A DNA stretch of 64,000 nucleotides from Agrococcus jejuensis (GTDB lineage: Bacteria; Actinomycetota; Actinomycetes; Actinomycetales; Microbacteriaceae). Every line of letters begins with the position of its first letter. The first letter of the stretch is position 1. Below the pieces are notes generated by a model. The model had not been told where the DNA came from. It worked only from the letters and a program-made list of their open reading frames with translations, and did no database searches. The position numbers and the translations under genes are program-made. The stretch is taken from positions 930,001 through 994,000 of the forward strand of contig NZ_LT629695.1 in assembly GCF_900099705.1 (NCBI RefSeq). The letters are read 5' to 3'. This document shows, in pieces, positions 7,254 through 15,238 of this stretch.

Positions 7254-9200
7254 TCATGCGTCGGCCGCCGCGGTGGCGGCGACGACGACGGGGGCGTCGC
7301 CGTCGCGCTCGACGATGGCCCACGCGGCGCCGTTCAGCACGACGACGGGCGAGACGAGCGACGGCACGCGGTCGCGCACGGCGTCGAGGTCGACGTCGAC
7401 GACCGGGTCGCCGGCGGCGACGACGTCGCCCTCGGCGCGCAGCACCGTGAAGCCCTCGCCGTCGAGCGCGACGGTGCCGAGGCCCACGTGCACGAGCACC
7501 TCCAGGCCCTCGGGCGTCGTGACGCCGAACGCGTGGCCCGTCGGGAAGATCGCCGTGATCGTGCCGGCGACCGGGCTCGCGAAGCGGCCGCTCGTCGGGT
7601 CGACGGCGAAGCCGTCGCCGAGGGTGCGCTCGCGGAACGCGGCGTCGGGCACGTCGTCGAGCGACACGATGCGGCCCTCGGCCGGGGCGGCGATCGCCAG
7701 GCGCGTGCCGGGCGTCGCAGCGGCCGGCGCGACCGCGGCCGGCGCGACCGCGGCGGGCGCATCCGCATCCGCAGCTCCCCCGTGCTCGGCGAGCAGCGCC
7801 TTCGGGAATCCGAACGCCATCGTGATCGCGAAGCCCGCGACGTATCCGACGACGAGGCCCACGACGTAGGCGAGGATCGCGTAGCCCTGACCCTCGTCGC
7901 TCTGCAGCAGCGGCAGCAGCGCGAGGCCCGACGGGCCGATCGCCGTCGCGCCCCACGGTGCGACGAACTGGTTGAACGCGCCCGCGACGGCGCCGCCGAA
8001 CGCACCGCCGAGGCACGCGGTGAGGAAGGGGCGGCCGAGCGGCAGCGTCACGGCGTAGATGAGCGGCTCGCCGACGCCGAGCACGCCGACGGGCAGCGCG
8101 CCCTTGATGGCGCGACGCAGCGAGGCGTTGCGGCGCAGGCGGATCCAGATCGCGATGGCCGCACCGACCTGGCCGGCGCCCGCCATCGCGAGGATCGTCA
8201 GCAGCGGCGTGAAGCCGAGCTGCTCGATGAGGGTCGCGTGGATCGGGATGAGCGCCTGGTGCAGGCCCAGCATGACGAGGGGCAGGAAGAGGCCGCCGAG
8301 CACGAAGCCCGCGAGCACGCCCGACACCTGCAGCAGCCACACGGCACCGTCGCCGATGCCCGTCGCGATGGCGCCGGCGAGCGGCATGAACGCGAAGATC
8401 GTCGCGAGGCCCGAGCCGAGCAGCGCGAGCGTCGGGGTGACGAGGATGTCGATGGCATCGGGCACGCGCCCGCGCAGGCCGCGCTCGATCCAGGAGGCGA
8501 GCACGGCGGCGAAGATCGCGCCGATGACGCCGCCCTGCCCGGGTGCGAGCGTGATGTCGCCGACGAACGGCAGCGCGTACGAGACGTCGGCGATGCCCGG
8601 GAAGACGATGATCGCGGCGACGGCGCCGCCGATCGCGGGCGTGCCGCCGAACTCCTTCGCGGCGTTGATGCCCGCGAAGATCGCGAGGTAGGCGAAGAAC
8701 GCCGAGCCGATGGCCGTGAGCGCCGGGATGAGGCCCGCGACCCAGTCGGGTGCCGCGCCGACGGCATCCCAGTTCACGATGAGGCCGCGCACGGCGGCGA
8801 CGATGCCGGCACCGATGAGCGCGGGGATGAGCGGCACGAAGATGTTCGCGACCTTGCGGATGAGGTTCTTGAACGGGGTGTCGTTGCGGCGCTTCTGGTC
8901 GGCCTTGATGTCGGCGCCGCGGGCGGCGAGCGCCTCAGCGTCGGTGCCCTGCTCGGCGAGCAGTGCGCGGAACGCGGTCGTGATGCGCGTGACGGCACCC
9001 GGCCCGAGCACGACCTGGTAGGTCTCGTCGTCGACGACGCCGAGCACGCCGTCGGTGGCCTTGACCGCGGCCTCGTCGATGCGGTCGCGGTCGCGCGGCG
9101 TGACGCGCATCCGCGTCATGCACTGCTCGACGCCGGCGACGTTGTCGGCGCCGCCGAGGTGCTGCAGCAGCTGAGCGGCGATCTGGTCGGGTGCGGCCAT
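7254..9200 (-). CDS. murP: PTS transporter, fused EIIB-EIIC-EIIA (MurNAc/beta-glucoside type)
   Basis: A 648-residue membrane protein. The EIIB domain is at residues 1-80 with the phosphorylated Cys in VEQCMTRMRVTPRD (about residue 27). The EIIC domain (about 110-470) has ten or so membrane segments and the motif GEPLIYAVTLPLG. An Ala/Pro linker leads to the EIIA-Glc domain (about 510-648), whose active-site His lies in VLVHVGLGTVALDGEGF. Such proteins phosphorylate sugar during uptake. Pairing with murQ and an RpiR regulator points to N-acetylmuramic acid. MurP of E. coli lacks its own EIIA; this one carries it. The ATG at 9200 has GAGGAA seven bases upstream. EI and HPr must be encoded elsewhere. 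Confidence 0.88.
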   Translation of the reverse strand: MAAPDQIAAQLLQHLGGADNVAGVEQCMTRMRVTPRDRDRIDEAAVKATDGVLGVVDDETYQVVLGPGAVTRITTAFRALLAEQGTDAEALAARGADIKADQKRRNDTPFKNLIRKVANIFVPLIPALIGAGIVAAVRGLIVNWDAVGAAPDWVAGLIPALTAIGSAFFAYLAIFAGINAAKEFGGTPAIGGAVAAIIVFPGIADVSYALPFVGDITLAPGQGGVIGAIFAAVLASWIERGLRGRVPDAIDILVTPTLALLGSGLATIFAFMPLAGAIATGIGDGAVWLLQVSGVLAGFVLGGLFLPLVMLGLHQALIPIHATLIEQLGFTPLLTILAMAGAGQVGAAIAIWIRLRRNASLRRAIKGALPVGVLGVGEPLIYAVTLPLGRPFLTACLGGAFGGAVAGAFNQFVAPWGATAIGPSGLALLPLLQSDEGQGYAILAYVVGLVVGYVAGFAITMAFGFPKALLAEHGGAADADAPAAVAPAAVAPAAATPGTRLAIAAPAEGRIVSLDDVPDAAFRERTLGDGFAVDPTSGRFASPVAGTITAIFPTGHAFGVTTPEGLEVLVHVGLGTVALDGEGFTVLRAEGDVVAAGDPVVDVDLDAVRDRVPSLVSPVVVLNGAAWAIVERDGDAPVVVAATAAADA

Positions 9201-9228
9201 GGGTGGTTCCTCGCGTCGGTGAGAGTCT

Positions 9229-9273
9229 TGTACGGATAGTACACGCTTTGCGTGTTTCGGGTACATTGCGTAC
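9229..9273. promoter_or_regulatory. Candidate RpiR operator region between PTS gene and regulator
   Basis: Two similar palindromes, TGTAC-GGATA-GTACA (9229-9243) and GTAC-ATTGC-GTAC (9261-9273), start 31-32 bp apart, about three helical turns. A third palindrome, ACACGC-TTT-GCGTGT, lies at 9241-9255. All sit in the 139 bp divergent gap between the PTS gene and the RpiR gene. This suits a dimer pair controlling both promoters; the assignment to the adjacent regulator is inference. Confidence 0.6.
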
Positions 9274-9339
9274 ATGGCTGGTGGATCCGCGACGAGCGGC
9301 ACCCTGCCGATACGGTGACGACGCACCGAGAGGACCACC

Positions 9340-10230
9340 ATGGCGACCGAGCAGCGCACGCCGCGCACCGTGCTCACCGAGACGCGCGCCCGCTACGACG
9401 AGCTGCGCCCCTCGGAGCGGCGCATCGCCGACGCGCTGCTCGCCGACCCCGAGGCCTTCGCGACGCAGTCGATCGGAGAGATCGCCGCCGCCGCGAGCAC
9501 GTCGACGACCACGGTCGTGCGCTTCACCCGCACCGTCGGGTTCGAGCGCTTCCGCGACCTGCGCCGCACCCTCGCCGAGCAGAACCTCCGCGAGCGCCTC
9601 GCGATCGCGGCGGTCGACGTCATGAGCTCCGACGTCTCGCCCGGCGACGGCATGGACGACGTCGTCGCCCGCGTCGCCGCCAACGAGTCGCTGTCGATCG
9701 CCGACACGGCCGCGGCCGTCGACGTCGCCGCGCTGACGACCGCCGTGGGTGCCATCGCCCGCGCCCGCCGCGTCGACCTCTTCGGCGTCGGCGCGAGCGC
9801 CATCGTGGCCGTCGACCTGCAGCGCAAGCTCTCGCGCATCGGCCGCGTCGCCCTCGAGTGGCCCGAGCCGCACGCAGCGTGGACCGCCGCCGCCGTGCTC
9901 GACGAGACGGCCGTCGCCATCGCCATCTCGCACTCGGGATCCACGGCCGAGACCGTGCGCTTCCTGCGGCTCGCACGCGCGTCGGGCGCGACGACCGTCG
10001 CCATCACGAACGACGACGCCTCGCCGCTCGCCGCCGAGGCCGACGTCGTGCTGCGCACCGCCGCCCGCGAGGCCGCGCCGCTGCGCTCGGGGGCGCTCGG
10101 CAGCCGCACGGCGCAGCTGCTGCTGGGCGACTGCCTCTACATCGGCGTCGCGCAGCTCGACGCCGACGCGACCACCGACGCCCTGCGCCGCACCTACGCA
10201 GCGGTCGGCCGCACCCTCCCCGGTGCCTGA
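9340..10230 (+). CDS. RpiR-family transcriptional regulator (MurR-like)
   Basis: A 296-residue regulator. The N-terminal HTH_6 domain spans about residues 10-85 (SIGEIAAAASTSTTTVVRFTRTVGFERF). A SIS domain for sugar-phosphate binding follows (LFGVGASAIVAVDLQRKLSRIG and AIAISHSGSTAETVRFLRLAR). Divergent transcription from murP-murQ and the SIS domain suggest it senses MurNAc-6-phosphate, as MurR does in E. coli. The ATG is preceded by GAGAGG at a good distance. Two palindromic repeats follow its stop codon. Confidence 0.88.
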   Translation: MATEQRTPRTVLTETRARYDELRPSERRIADALLADPEAFATQSIGEIAAAASTSTTTVVRFTRTVGFERFRDLRRTLAEQNLRERLAIAAVDVMSSDVSPGDGMDDVVARVAANESLSIADTAAAVDVAALTTAVGAIARARRVDLFGVGASAIVAVDLQRKLSRIGRVALEWPEPHAAWTAAAVLDETAVAIAISHSGSTAETVRFLRLARASGATTVAITNDDASPLAAEADVVLRTAAREAAPLRSGALGSRTAQLLLGDCLYIGVAQLDADATTDALRRTYAAVGRTLPGA

Positions 10231-10240
10231 CGGCATCCCA

Positions 10241-10319
10241 GTCGCTTCCGTTTCGCAGGCGATTCCGCCTCTCAAGGGAACATTCCCCTCAAGACCCCGA
10301 ATCACCTGCAAAACGCGAC
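10241..10319. repeat. Palindromic intergenic repeat, mur-flanking family, copy 3
   Basis: The outer arms cgtttcgcaggcgattc and gaatcacctgcaaaacg pair; the core is GGGAACATTCCCC. The middle of the stem (cgcctctc versus aagacccc) is unpaired, so this copy looks decayed. It starts 10 bp behind the RpiR stop codon. Confidence 0.8.
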
Positions 10320-10330
10320 AGCGCTCTCCG

Positions 10331-10410
10331 GTCGCTTGCGTTTCGCAGGCGATCCGGGTGGGCGGAGGGAAGATACCCCTCTGCCACCCCTGATCGCCTG
10401 CACAACGCAA
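10331..10410. repeat. Palindromic intergenic repeat, mur-flanking family, copy 4
   Basis: The arms gcgtttcgcaggcgatc and gatcgcctgcacaacgc pair, with inner GGGTGG/CCACCC and GGAGGG/CCCCTC around AAGATA. It is closest to copy 1. With copy 3 it forms a doublet between the RpiR gene and the next gene. Confidence 0.85.
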
Positions 10411-10436
10411 GGAGCAGCGGGTCGTATCGTGGCGAC

Positions 10437-10763
10437 GTGACCGACGAGCCCGACCACGACGCGTTCGCCGAGGCCGTGCACGAGCTCGTCGCGAGCATCC
10501 CGCCCGGCCGCGTCATGGCGTACGGCGAGGTGGCGGCGGTGCTCGGCTCGCGCGCCGCACGCCGCGTCGGCCGCATCATGGCGACCGACTCCGAGGGCCT
10601 GCCGTGGTGGCGCGTCATCCGATCCAGCGGCCTGCCACCCGCCGGCCTCCACGACCGCGCCCTGCCCCACTACGAGGCCGAGGGCACGCCGCTCGCGCCC
10701 ACGAGCGCCGGCGCCGACGCGCCCTTCCGCATCCAGCGCCGAGCCCGGTGGATGCCCGACTGA
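10437..10763 (+). CDS. Alkyltransferase-like (ATL) DNA-binding protein
   Basis: A 108-residue protein matching the C-terminal DNA-binding domain of O6-alkylguanine-DNA methyltransferase (IPPGRVMAYGEVAAVLGSRAARRVGRIMA). The active-site PCHR segment is replaced by PWWRVIRSSG, so the alkyl-accepting Cys is missing. This is the defining trait of ATL proteins, which bind O6-alkylguanine without repairing it and flag the lesion to nucleotide excision repair. The GTG at 10437 lies six bases behind a TATCGT box, consistent with a leaderless transcript. Confidence 0.85.
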   Translation: MTDEPDHDAFAEAVHELVASIPPGRVMAYGEVAAVLGSRAARRVGRIMATDSEGLPWWRVIRSSGLPPAGLHDRALPHYEAEGTPLAPTSAGADAPFRIQRRARWMPD

Positions 10764-10804
10764 GCACCCAGCCCGCGCGCGGCGGCGGGTGCCAGGATGC
10801 GCGC

Positions 10805-11323
10805 ATGACGCACCTCCCTCCCCCGCAGCCCGGCCAGCAGCAGCCGCAGCCGCAGGCGGCGCCCGCCTGGCAGCAGCGGCAGCACGCGCAGCCGCAGGCC
10901 GCACCCGCCTGGCAGCAGCCGCCGCAGGGTCAGCCGCAGCGGCTCGCGCAGCCGTCGTGGGCGACGGCGCAGCCCGCGATGCCGCAGTCGAGCACGCCGC
11001 CGCAGCGCCGCGGCAACCCGTTCGGCCTCGTCGCGATCCTGATCGCAGGCGTCGCGCTGCTCGTCGGCATCGTCGCGCTCGTCTCGCAGGCCCTCATCAT
11101 CTCGACCGGCGACTTCGACCTCATCAGTGGCGCCGCGATCGCGTTCAGCGTCGTGCGGCTCGTCGTCGCCCTCGCGGGCGTCGCGGTCGGCGTCGTCGGC
11201 CTGCTGCGCCGCGATGCGCCGCGCACGATGGCCGCGATCGGCCTCGGCGCGTGCGCAGCGCTCGCGGTCGACGTGCTCATCGGCTTCCTCAACCTGCCGA
11301 TCACGGCGATCGTCAACGGCTGA
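10805..11323 (+). CDS. Pro/Gln-rich small membrane protein
   Basis: A 172-residue protein. About 65 N-terminal residues are rich in Pro, Gln and Ala, with a repeated QAAPAWQQ segment. Three to four hydrophobic segments follow (FGLVAILIAGVALLVGIVAL, a middle segment with LVVALAGVAVGVVGLL, and AAIGLGACAALAVDVLIGFL). This layout is common for actinobacterial proteins of unknown function (DUF4190-like), but I cannot assign a family firmly. The gene stands alone, convergent with the ABC exporter genes. Confidence 0.75.
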   Translation: MTHLPPPQPGQQQPQPQAAPAWQQRQHAQPQAAPAWQQPPQGQPQRLAQPSWATAQPAMPQSSTPPQRRGNPFGLVAILIAGVALLVGIVALVSQALIISTGDFDLISGAAIAFSVVRLVVALAGVAVGVVGLLRRDAPRTMAAIGLGACAALAVDVLIGFLNLPITAIVNG

Positions 11324-11344
11324 GCCCGCGCGGGGCGGGGTCGC

Positions 11345-13153
11345 TCAGACGAGCGACTCCCGCCACGCACGGTGCAGGTCGGCGAACCGTCCGCCTGCGG
11401 CGATGAGCGCGTCGGGCGCGTCGTCCTCGATGACGCGTCCGTGCTCCATCACGAGCACGCGATCGGCGATCGCGACCGTCGACAGGCGGTGGGCGATGAT
11501 GATCGCCGTGCGGTCGGCGAGCAGCGTCTGCAGCGCCTCCTGCACGAGCCGCTCGCTCGGGATGTCGAGGCTCGCGGTGGCCTCGTCGAGGATGAGCACC
11601 GCAGGGTCGGCGAGGAACGCGCGCGCGAACGACAGCAGCTGCCGCTGGCCCGACGACACGCGGCCGCCGCGCTTGTTCACGTCGGTGTCGTACCCGTCGG
11701 GCAGCGCCGACACGAACTCGTGCGCACCCACGGCACGCGCCGCGGCCTCGATCTCGGCGCGCGTCGCATCCGGCTTGCCGAGCGCGATGTTCTCGGCGAC
11801 CGTGCCCGAGAACAGGTAGGCCTCCTGCGTCACCATCACGACGGCGCGGCGCAGGTCGTCGTTCGCCAGGTCGCGCAGGTCGACGCCGTCGAGGCGCACG
11901 GCGCCGTCGCTCGGGTCGTAGAACCGGGCGAGCAGCTTCGCGAGCGTCGTCTTGCCCGCACCGGTCGTGCCAACGAGGGCGACGGTCTGGCCGGCGGGGA
12001 TGTGCAGGTCGAGCGCGGGCAGCACGTCGCCGCCCGTCGCATAGGCGAAGCGCACCTCGTCGAAGTCGAGTCGACCCTTCGCGTGCACGAGCACGGCGGG
12101 CTCGCCGGGCTCGGGCACGGTCGGCTGCTCCTCGAGCACGCCCGAGATCTTCTCGAGCGCCGCCGAGGCCGACTGGTAGCCGTTGAAGAACATCGCGACG
12201 CCCTGGATGGGCTGGAAGAACTGCCGCGCGTACAGCGCGGTCGCGAGCAGCACGCCCACCTCGAGCGTGCCGTCGATGACGCGGATGCCGCCGAGCAGCA
12301 CGATCGCCGCGATGCTCGTCGCCCCGAGCGCGACGATCCCGGGCTCGTAGACGCCGAAGATCGAGATGACGCGGTGGTTCGCGACGCGGTAGTCCTCGAC
12401 GCGGTCCCCGAACTCGTCGTCGTTGCGACGCTCGGTGCGGAACGCCTTCACGGCGCGGATGCCCGTCATCGTCTCGACGAAGTACACGATCATGCGCGCG
12501 CTCGTCGTGCGCGTCTCGCGGAAGAGCACGGTCGAGCGCACCTGGAACCAGCGGGTGAGGATGATGGCGGGCACGAGCGCGATGCCGAGCACGAGGCCCG
12601 AGATCGGGTCGAGCAGCACCATCGCGACGCCCGTGAACGCCATGAAGAGGATGCCGCGCACGAGCTCGTTCAGTCCCTGGTCGAGCAGGTCGCGGATCGA
12701 CTCGAGGTCGCTCGTCTGGCGCGCGATGATGCGGCCCGACGTGTACTGCTCGTGGAACTCGAGGCTCAGCCGCTGCGTGTGGTCGAACAGGCGACGGCGC
12801 AGCGAGAACAGCACCGCCTGGCTGATGCGCGCCGACGACACCGTGTAGACGTACATGAGCACGCCGGCAGCGACGGCCGACACGACGTAGGCGATCGTCG
12901 CACCCCACAGGGGCAGCCAGTCCTGGTCGTCGAGGATCGCGGGCAGCGCCGTGTCGACGCCGTAGGCGATGATCGCGGGCCCGACGACGCCGGCGCCCGC
13001 GGAGATGACGACGAGCACCATCGTCCACGTGATGCGCCGCACGTGCGGGCGCACGAGCTGCAGCAGCAGCCTGCGGGAGCGCAGGCGGATCTCTCGCGAC
13101 TCCTCCTTCGTGTAGTCGTCGCGGTCCTCGCCCGACACGCCGTGGACGCTCAC
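11345..13153 (-). CDS. ABC exporter half-transporter, canonical-Walker-B subunit
   Basis: A 602-residue half-transporter: six membrane segments (about residues 40-340), then a nucleotide-binding domain with Walker [10 protein letters not shown], Walker [13 protein letters not shown] with the catalytic Glu intact, and H-loop IIAHRLSTV. Its signature motif is altered ([15 protein letters not shown] instead of LSGGQ). The GTG start overlaps the stop of the partner gene (GTGA), so the two are translated together. In heterodimeric exporters (TM287/288, BmrCD) the canonical Walker B of one subunit pairs with the signature motif of the other. Substrate is unknown; multidrug or antibiotic efflux is the usual role. 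Confidence 0.92.
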   Translation of the reverse strand: MSVHGVSGEDRDDYTKEESREIRLRSRRLLLQLVRPHVRRITWTMVLVVISAGAGVVGPAIIAYGVDTALPAILDDQDWLPLWGATIAYVVSAVAAGVLMYVYTVSSARISQAVLFSLRRRLFDHTQRLSLEFHEQYTSGRIIARQTSDLESIRDLLDQGLNELVRGILFMAFTGVAMVLLDPISGLVLGIALVPAIILTRWFQVRSTVLFRETRTTSARMIVYFVETMTGIRAVKAFRTERRNDDEFGDRVEDYRVANHRVISIFGVYEPGIVALGATSIAAIVLLGGIRVIDGTLEVGVLLATALYARQFFQPIQGVAMFFNGYQSASAALEKISGVLEEQPTVPEPGEPAVLVHAKGRLDFDEVRFAYATGGDVLPALDLHIPAGQTVALVGTTGAGKTTLAKLLARFYDPSDGAVRLDGVDLRDLANDDLRRAVVMVTQEAYLFSGTVAENIALGKPDATRAEIEAAARAVGAHEFVSALPDGYDTDVNKRGGRVSSGQRQLLSFARAFLADPAVLILDEATASLDIPSERLVQEALQTLLADRTAIIIAHRLSTVAIADRVLVMEHGRVIEDDAPDALIAAGGRFADLHRAWRESLV

Positions 13154-14943
13154 AGGTTCACCTCTCGGTTCCGCTCGGCCTCTTCGAGGCTCGAGAGCAC
13201 GAATCGGTAGTGCTCGTTGCGCGCGAGCAGCTCGGAGTGGGTGCCGACGTCGTCGATGCGACCCTCGCGCATGAGGGCGACGCGGTCGGCCAGCTGCACC
13301 GTCGACGGACGGTGGGCGACGATGAGCGCCGTGGTCTCGGCGAGCACCTGGCGCAGCGCCGCCTCGACCTGCGCCTCGGTGTCGACGTCGAGCGCCGACA
13401 GCGGGTCGTCGAGCACGAGCACCGCCGGCTTGGCGGCGACGGCGCGCGCGAGCGCGAGCCGCTGCCGCTGACCGCCGGAGAGCGAGAGGCCCTCCTCGCC
13501 GATCACGGTCTCGATGCCGTCGGGCAGGTCGTGCACGAAGCTCGCCTGCGCGATGCGCAGCGCCTCGTCGAGCACGTCGTCGTCGGCGCCGGGCACGCCC
13601 AGCAGCACGTTGTCGCGCACCGAGCGCGAGAAGAGCGTCGCATCCTCGAACGCCATGGCGACGTGGGTGCGCAGCTCCTCGCGCGTGAGGTCGCGCACGT
13701 CGACGCCATCGAGCAGCACGCGGCCACCCGTGACGTCGTACAGGCGCGCGGGCAGCGCCGTGAGCGTCGTCTTGCCGCTGCCGGTCGAGCCGACGAGCGC
13801 CATGGTCTCGCCGGGCTCGAGCACGAGGTCGGCGCCGTCGACGAGGTCGCGCTCGCCGTCGGGGGCGTCCTGGTAGCGGAAGCGCACGCCCTCGAACGCC
13901 AGGCGACCGCGCGGCTCGGCGATCGTCGCGGGCCGCTCGGGGTCGTCGATCGTGTTCTCGGTGTCGACGACCTCGTGGAAGCGCACGGATGCGTTGGCCG
14001 CGTCGATCGCGAAGGCGTAGAGGAAGCCCATCGACTCGATCGGCCAGTTCAGCACGACGGCCGTCGCGAAGAACGCGAGCAGCTGGCCGACGGTGAGCTG
14101 GTCGACGGTCACGAGCCACACGCCCACGAACAGGCACACGGCGTACGAGACGAACGGGATGATCGTCAGCCACATCCACAGCGACGCATCCTGGCGCGCC
14201 TTCGCGATCTCGGTCGAGCGCAGCTCGCTCGCCTGCGACGTGAACCCGTCGAGCGCATGGCGTCCACGGCCGAACGCCTTGAGCACGCGGATGCCGTGCA
14301 CCGACTGCTCGACGGTCGTCGCGAGGTCGCCCGCCTGGTCCTGCGCACGGCGCGAGACCTGGTGGTACGTCTGCTCGAAGCGGAACGCGACGACGACGAT
14401 CGGCAGCGACAGCAGCACGAAGAGGCCGCCGAGCAGCGGGCTCCACCACAGCAGCACGCCCACGCCGACGACGAGCGTCAGCAGGTTGACGACGAACAGC
14501 ACGGAGCCGAACGCGAGGAAGCGGCGCAGCTGGCCGAGGTCCTGCACGGCACGCGAGAGCAGCTGGCCCGACTGCCAGCGGTCGTGGAACGCGACGGGCA
14601 GCTGCTGCAGGCGCGCGTACAGGTCGCGGCGCATCGACGCCTCGACGTACGTCGACGGCTGCAGCACGAAGAAGCGGCGCAGGAAGATGCACAGCGCCTC
14701 GGCGAGGCCGAGCGCGAGCACCGCGATGGCGGCGGGCCACACGGCGTCGCGGTCGCCGTGCGTCAGCGGGCCGTCGACGAGGGCGCGCAGCACGAGCGGG
14801 ATCGCGAGGGCGAGCAGCGAGCCGACGAGCGCGGCACCGACGCCCGCGAGCAGGCGCGGCAGGTAGGGCCGCACGTAGGGCATGAGCCTGGCGAGCGACG
14901 GGATGATGCGGGGCTTGGAGGGGGCAGCGGGCTGCGACGGCAT
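13150..14943 (-). CDS. ABC exporter half-transporter, degenerate-Walker-B subunit
   Basis: A 597-residue half-transporter: a short soluble N-terminus, six membrane segments (about 35-310), then the nucleotide-binding domain. Walker A is GSTGSGKTT and the signature is canonical ([16 protein letters not shown]). Walker B reads [12 protein letters not shown]: the catalytic Glu is replaced by Asp, and H-loop is IVAHRPSTV. This is the degenerate-site subunit of a heterodimer. It is the first full-length gene of the operon, 123 bp behind a 15-codon leader ORF that has its own promoter. Confidence 0.92.
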   Translation of the reverse strand: MPSQPAAPSKPRIIPSLARLMPYVRPYLPRLLAGVGAALVGSLLALAIPLVLRALVDGPLTHGDRDAVWPAAIAVLALGLAEALCIFLRRFFVLQPSTYVEASMRRDLYARLQQLPVAFHDRWQSGQLLSRAVQDLGQLRRFLAFGSVLFVVNLLTLVVGVGVLLWWSPLLGGLFVLLSLPIVVVAFRFEQTYHQVSRRAQDQAGDLATTVEQSVHGIRVLKAFGRGRHALDGFTSQASELRSTEIAKARQDASLWMWLTIIPFVSYAVCLFVGVWLVTVDQLTVGQLLAFFATAVVLNWPIESMGFLYAFAIDAANASVRFHEVVDTENTIDDPERPATIAEPRGRLAFEGVRFRYQDAPDGERDLVDGADLVLEPGETMALVGSTGSGKTTLTALPARLYDVTGGRVLLDGVDVRDLTREELRTHVAMAFEDATLFSRSVRDNVLLGVPGADDDVLDEALRIAQASFVHDLPDGIETVIGEEGLSLSGGQRQRLALARAVAAKPAVLVLDDPLSALDVDTEAQVEAALRQVLAETTALIVAHRPSTVQLADRVALMREGRIDDVGTHSELLARNEHYRFVLSSLEEAERNREVNL

Positions 14944-15066
14944 GGAGGGATCCTCGGTGGCGCGCTCATGGCACGCGTGGAAGGCGTTGCTGGGGTGGTC
15001 GAGGCGGGAGTGGTGCCTCGGGAGGGATGCGCCGCGTGGGCGCGCGTGGTGCGGGGTGCCGGAGCC

Positions 15067-15114
15067 CTAGCGGGCGACGCCGACGAGAGGGGTGCGAGCG
15101 GGTGCCGTGAACAT
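15067..15114 (-). CDS. Putative 15-residue leader peptide upstream of the ABC exporter genes
   Basis: The minus strand has a GAAGGAGG ribosome-binding site five bases before an ATG, then MFTAPARTPLVGVAR and TAG. A -35/-10 pair with 17 bp spacing lies just upstream (15146-15174), so the ORF is at the 5' end of the exporter mRNA, 123 bp before the exporter start. Translated leader ORFs before ABC efflux genes are a known means of antibiotic-induced attenuation. I have no expression evidence; the ribosome-binding site is the strongest argument. Too short for most gene finders. Confidence 0.55.
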   Translation of the reverse strand: MFTAPARTPLVGVAR

Positions 15115-15145
15115 GGCGTCCTCCTTCGGTCGGCGAGAGCCCTCC

Positions 15146-15174
15146 AGGCTATGCGCAGTGGGTGCGACGCGCAA
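15146..15174 (-). promoter_or_regulatory. Predicted promoter of the leader ORF and ABC exporter operon
   Basis: On the minus strand, TTGCGC (15169-15174) and TAGCCT (15146-15151) are separated by exactly 17 bases, and the leader start codon follows about 30 bases later. It lies between the terminator hairpin of the upstream LPXTG gene and the leader ORF. Confidence 0.65.
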
Positions 15175-15179
15175 GCGAG

Positions 15180-15210
15180 AGGCCCCGCATCCGTGTCGGA
15201 TGCGGGGCCT
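15180..15210 (-). terminator. Hairpin terminator downstream of the LPRTG protein gene
   Basis: AGGCCCCGCATCCG, a 3-base loop and its exact complement form a 14 bp stem, 29 bp behind the stop codon of the wall-protein gene. There is no T-tract, as is common for GC-rich actinobacteria. A similar ccccgcatcc hairpin follows purH. Confidence 0.7.
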
Positions 15211-15238
15211 CCCGCGTGTGGTTCGCCTGCGTCGGTGG

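Noticed and set aside
11372..13210. 612-codon open frame on the plus strand, antisense to the ABC exporter gene
   Set aside because: The translation is Arg/Glu/His-rich and low in complexity, typical of the antisense frame of a GC-rich gene, while the minus strand carries a complete ABC half-transporter.
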